Source of the DNA: Nectonema munidae
Lineage: Eukaryota; Nematomorpha; Nectonematoida; Nectonematidae
Assembly: GCA_030549495.1 (NCBI GenBank)
Contig: JAUIRK010001039.1
Location: 744,001-808,000, forward strand
Length of the DNA stretch: 64,000 nucleotides
Direction of reading: 5' to 3'
Numbering within the stretch: position 1 is the first letter of the stretch; every line of letters begins with the position of its first letter. The notes under the pieces were generated by a model, which worked only from the letters and a program-made list of their open reading frames with translations, did not search any database and was not told the origin of the DNA. The position numbers were made by a program, and so were the translations under genes. Positions 42,801 through 48,800 of the stretch are shown here, piece after piece.

Positions 42801-45800
42801 TCTTGTGCCTGAATCAATTGCAAGCTTATTACGTGCACTTGTAAAGACATCATTGCACAAAATCCAGTCTCGCAACGATAAGTTGAAGGTGACTCTATCA
42901 AAAAAATCATAACACGTTTGGAAAGAATAGGATAAACGGTTTTTAATTTGGCCCAGAATGATGGAAGTGCTTGCTTGGAAAATCGAGTTTAAATTGACCG
43001 TCTTCTCTTATTTGAAGAAACTCCACTTTAGCAACAACATCAGAGTCATCGATGCTACTTTCGCTCACTGAAAAAAGTCTGGTCATTTAAATCTCATTAG
43101 AACGGCTATTTAACTTCCGAAAATAGTTTTCAATTGCTTGATTTACTTTCACAAGATGAGCTAATATTTTATCAAAATGCACTCTTTTTGTGTTAAAGAA
43201 TTTAGAAAAGTACTCATTATGATTGATGGTCAATAACTTTACTAACTTTTTCAACAAAAGATCCAACTGTTTTATCATCTGCACTTGCACACTCTCCGTA
43301 AATGTTTGCACTGTGCGTGCAGTCCATTTCTTTTTTTAAATGTTTGGAAACCAGCCTGTGCTCGCAACAAAAGATTTGGGTTCATCAAATTTACTTGTTT
43401 TTATAAGTCGAGAGTGTAGATTTAAAGCTTTTCACATTGTAATATCTCAAATGAATTTAATAAATGAATTCTAACAAATACGTGATTAAAATTTTTCTTG
43501 ATAAAAAACTTATAGAAGTGAAAAGATAGAAGAAAGTGAATTTTATGGATGCAGTATTAAAATTAAAAAAAATTAATAGTTTTTAATGAAACATTTTAAA
43601 AGCCTTTTTAATATATTAAATAATTTCAAAAAAAAAAGCTGGAATTTTTTAGCCGTGTTAAGGCGAAATCGTGTTATTTGAAATCATGCTAAGCGATGGA
43701 TTGCCCACATACAGTAATATCTAGTTTATTGTTTTTAATGTATTTTTTAATTTTACAATAAATATCTTCATTATGAAAAGGGAATGCTTAGTTTATTTTT
43801 TCACAAATTATTCCTTTTACCGATATTATTATTATTATCATTATTATCTACTATAGTTAATTTAAATGGATGATCAGGATTCATATCTTCCATTTTTTTA
43901 ATGTTATTTGATTTAGCCAACAACATTTCCGAAATTCCAAACATCTAATTCTTTTTCTTCCTCACCCGTCTCTTCAAAACGCCCAAAACTCAATTCAACA
44001 CATTATAAAGTTTCTTTCCATGATGTTGAAGATGATGATGAAGATGATGATGATGATGATGATGATGATGAGAATGATGAAGAAATAAATGAAATTGATC
44101 ATACTTTTCCTGAGAATAACTCAAATCTCATTATTTCTGGCAGAAATACCATGGAAAGTTTAGACAAAACAAACATCCCTAAAAGTAAGAAAGTTTCATA
44201 CTCTTTTATACAACACATTTTCCTAAAAGTTTTGAGAGTGTTTAAGAAACAACTTCAAGAGAAATATTTGATAAAGTCGATACTTTTTTACAGCATATGG
44301 TATTAAGTCGTAACATACCATTGGAGTGTAATTCTTTGTTGTCGTTCTAGTTTTCAAACTCGCGTTAAACAAAATTTCCAGATGTAATTAGAACTCAGTG
44401 CGCCATTGACAAGTCTTAATGAAAACCATACTGTTTATAATCCTCATGACTTATCTGGCCTCAACAGACTTTTAATTAAAGAACAGATTATTGATTTGAT
44501 TGATGATTGATTGAGGAGGTGAAAACATGTTTTTTGTTAAATGTCTTATAGCGTTTTTTCGATTGAAATCAGACAGTCTTATTTTTATGTTGTAAAGATG
44601 GCTCTGAAAGTTTTAATTCGATTTGCCACTAATATGAGTGTGAGCAAATGTTTTCCATGCTATTTGCCATTAAAACAAAATCGCGACACAGATATTAAGT
44701 GAGTAATGATATGAGAGTTGCTCTGCTTTTGTCAAATAATAAAGGCTTTTTTTGTTTTTGTTTTTTTGCTTTTCCACCGGCTGTATAATTTTTTGTCATG
44801 CTTTGAATACAATTCATTTTAAATTACATTGATTTGTGGTGTTTCAAGAACACGGGAGACAGCAAAATATCAAACTTATGCAAAGCAGATGCATCCATCC
44901 CATTGACATTGATTGGATTATTTACTAAACATATCATCGTAAAGCATTTTTATTTGCAATCAAAGTTGCATCAAGTATCCAAATTAATAAAGGTAATAAG
45001 TAAAATAATCGTAAGAAATTTGTTCTTTTTTACATCATGATCGGATGTTATCATTAAAGAAAATTTTTCATTTACATATCATTTTTTCAAATTTTTCAGT
45101 ATCTTTTATTTGAGATTTTTTAGTTCATTATTTCGCTTTAAGAAAAAATTTGTTAAAAAAAAATTTTTTTTTTAAATGAATTTGTTTAAAATTTATAAAA
45201 TAAATAAGCAAAATTTTTAGAGTAGCGCACTGACTTTAAATCCTCAATTTCCTACACAAAATTTTAAATTAAAACCCCCTTTCGTGACCAGTGTATCATA
45301 TATGATACATAAACAATTTTACCTTCGTCTGCTTTTTCAAATAGTTTTGTATAGGAATCTTCTGCTTTTTAATAAATATCGTCTGATTTTTCTGGTCACG
45401 AAAGGGTTAAACATAAATTTATAATAAAAAAATACATATATATATATATATAGACAACTTACGTGTTATCTCCAACCCGTATATTACGATGATTCTTCTC
45501 CAACCTGTATTCTACGATAATTCATCTCCACTATATACTACAATGATTCATCTCCAACCTGTATACTACGATGATTCATCTTCAACCTGTATACTACGAT
45601 GGTTTCTATTCCATGTACAAATAACTAGGGAGACAATGTTCAACTTTCTGTTCACATTCTGCTAGATGTAAGATTTGATATACCTCATTCGGGGAGACGA
45701 TGCTACATAAGTTATTACCTATATACATTATACCTGTATACTACGTTGGTTCATCTCCAACCTGTATACCGCGATAATTCATCTCCAACCTATATAATAT

Positions 45801-48800
45801 ATTTTATCAAATAATCAAAATAAAATTCTGTAATCAAAGAATCGAAAAATATTCTTTAAAAAATCAAAAAATATCAAACTTTCTGTTCATATTTTGCTAC
45901 CTCATACGATGTTACAAAAGTTATTACCTATACTTTGCAATTTGCACGATTTTAAATATTATATTTGTCAAAAATAATCAAAGAATCGAAAAATGTTCAA
46001 ATCAAAAAATATTTATTCTTTTTAAATATATCGTTGGCTCCCCTTACTTTTAATTTCGTATGTGCATAATTTGATAAAAATTAATTATTAAAGACTAGGT
46101 TTATCTTTCAATTTTAAAAGTAAGGGGAGCCAACGATATATTCTCAACGATATAAGTCTAATTTTGAGCGCGCTGAAAAGGCCTGAAAAATCGGAAAATT
46201 GAAAAATAAAAAAAATTAAAATTTAAAAGTGTATTCTAATAGAGTTTGATACACTGATTCCAAATATGTAATTTGTTTGAAATGAATCAAATGATTTTTT
46301 AATTTTTTTTGAGGTCAAAGTTGAATTTTTTGTCATTTTTTCAAGTTCAAAGGTTAAAAAAAGTATTTAAAAAATGTTTAATTTAAAATATTTTTACATT
46401 TTCGTAATCAGTATAAAATTTTCTTTAAAATAAAATAGAAAATTGGATAAGTTTAAAATTTTTCGAAAATTTTTTAAAGGTACCCCCTTACAATTTTTCA
46501 AAAAAATTAAAAAAATTATTTCTAAATTTTTCCACCGTAGTATGTTTAAATATCAATTATATATTATGAATGTGAAAAAAAAATTGGAAAAATAATTTTA
46601 TTCTTCATTTTACACGCTAAAATATAGTAAAAAATTTCAAAAATGTGCATATTGTTCAAGGTGTTATAAAAAATTTTTTTGAATTTATTTGAAAACTAAA
46701 AATAATTTAAAATGTAGGTAAAAGGGTGCTCTTTAAGATAGGCATGGTTTAAAATGATTTTTAAAAAATTTCTGGCATTTTTCTATAGTTAAATTTTTAA
46801 AATTTAGACAAAAAAAAAATTTTTTTTTAAATAAAAATATTTTTTTCCAAATTTTTTCACCATAGTGTGTTTAAATATCAGTTATATTTTATGAATGTGC
46901 AAAAAAAAATGAAAAAAAATTTTAATCTTCATTTTACACGCTAAAATATAGTGAAAAATGGCAAAATTGTGCATATTGTTCAAGGGGTTGTAAAAAAAAT
47001 TTTGAATTTTTTTAAAAACTAAAAATAATTCATAAATGTAGGTAAAAGGATGTTTTTAGGATAAACATGGTTTAAAATGATTTTAAAAAAATTTCTCACA
47101 TAAAGTTTTGTTGCAAATTATTTTGGAAATTTAGACAAAAAAAATTTTTTTTAAAAATCAAAAAATTTTTTTCCAAATTTTTTCAGCATAGTGTGTTTAA
47201 ATATCAGTTATATTTTATGAATGTGCAAAGAAAATTGAAAAAAAAATTTAAATCTTCATTTTACATGCTAAAATATAGTGAAAAATGGCAAAATTGTGCA
47301 TCATGTTCAGAGGGTTTTTAAAAAAAATTTTGAAAACTAAAAATAATTGAAAAATGTAGGTAAAAGGATGCTCTTTAAGATGCGCATGGTTTAAAACGTT
47401 TTAAAAAAAATTCTCGCATAACATTTTGTTTCAAGCATAAAATGCGGTGATTTTAAGCATAATTTTTTTGGACAAATTGTGTAAAATGAAAAAAATATAT
47501 GAAAAATAGAGATTTTTCAAAAATTTCAAATATTAGAATAAAATATAACTCAATCTGCATCTCATAATGAAAATATTAAAAAAAAAAATTTTTACTTGCA
47601 TGAGTAAAATTTGATTAAAAATGTGAAAAATTGTGATTTTTGAGACGCGCACACGAAAAAATGAAAATAAAAAAGAGAAATTTTTTGGGCAATTATTATT
47701 CATAATAATGTTTAGTTTAATGTGAAAAGTGTGATTTTTAAAAAAAAATTATCCTAAGCCCAAAATGCCCAAAAAAGCCAAAATTTGCATCTCTGCCTCG
47801 GGCGATTGCGGAGAATTTGGGATCATGTCAGCATCACGCACAAACGCACAATCCAAAATAAGGTAGATAGGTGAAAAAAAAAGGAAAAAAGTCGCCTTCA
47901 TCGCAAAACTTTTGCGCTTCAAAGTGTAAAAGTGTGGGAAAAGTTACGCAAAAAAAAGTTCGCAAAAAAGTGAAATATACCTACCTATATATATATATAT
48001 ATGATTCGTTATACCTGCGTTAATATTATTATATAATAGATTATTATTATATATTACATAAACATTTCAACCAATCATATAGTTTTTATGAAATAAAACT
48101 GCAATTTTAAAGTTAAATTTTTTGAACTTTTAGGTAGAATTTTTGAAATGTGGCTTTCAATATGTATGTAAATTACTTTTTGAAAATTTTTATTTTACGT
48201 ATATTTTTTTTAGCATTTTACGATTTACACATTTAAATATATAATAAGGCTGGCAAGTTTGGTAAGTTGTCTCCCCGGAGGTCTTGCCAGACCTCTGATA
48301 TAATTTGTATACGCGCTCTTGCTCATTTAAAAGCTAGCTATTTTGATTCACTTTTTCAGCTAGGACCAAAGTTAGTGTATGATACATCCTTTGAATTATT
48401 TTCTAGAAGATAAATTACTGGAGAACGCCATATCTGAGATGAAATGGATAGAAAGAACATGCCTCACTCCCCCCAAAGATAGCAAGAGTAGAGGAGTTGT
48501 TGGTAAAGGAATCTCTTATTCTCTTCCCAAAGATCGAGGTATATATACACTTTCTATAATGGTACCAGGTCAAAATGTCGATAGAAAAATTTTTATTTCC
48601 TGAATGCCTAAACTCTTAACCATTGGAATTTATTAATAACTAAATAAAACATTGAGAAAGTGCTGTTTCTGATATCTTTGCTAGAGTTGCAATTTTTCAA
48701 TAAAAGATAACATTAGTTCAGATCATTTAGAAGTTATCATCAATGAATTATTTTTGTCATATTGGTGTAAGGTCTAATTTCATGAAGTACAGAATCTTTA

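Noticed and set aside
48358-48406. Alternative acceptor for exon 17 at ctttttcag (48359)
   Set aside because: It is the stronger-looking site, but it brings a stop codon after a few codons in the required phase. The ctag at 48406 keeps the frame open.
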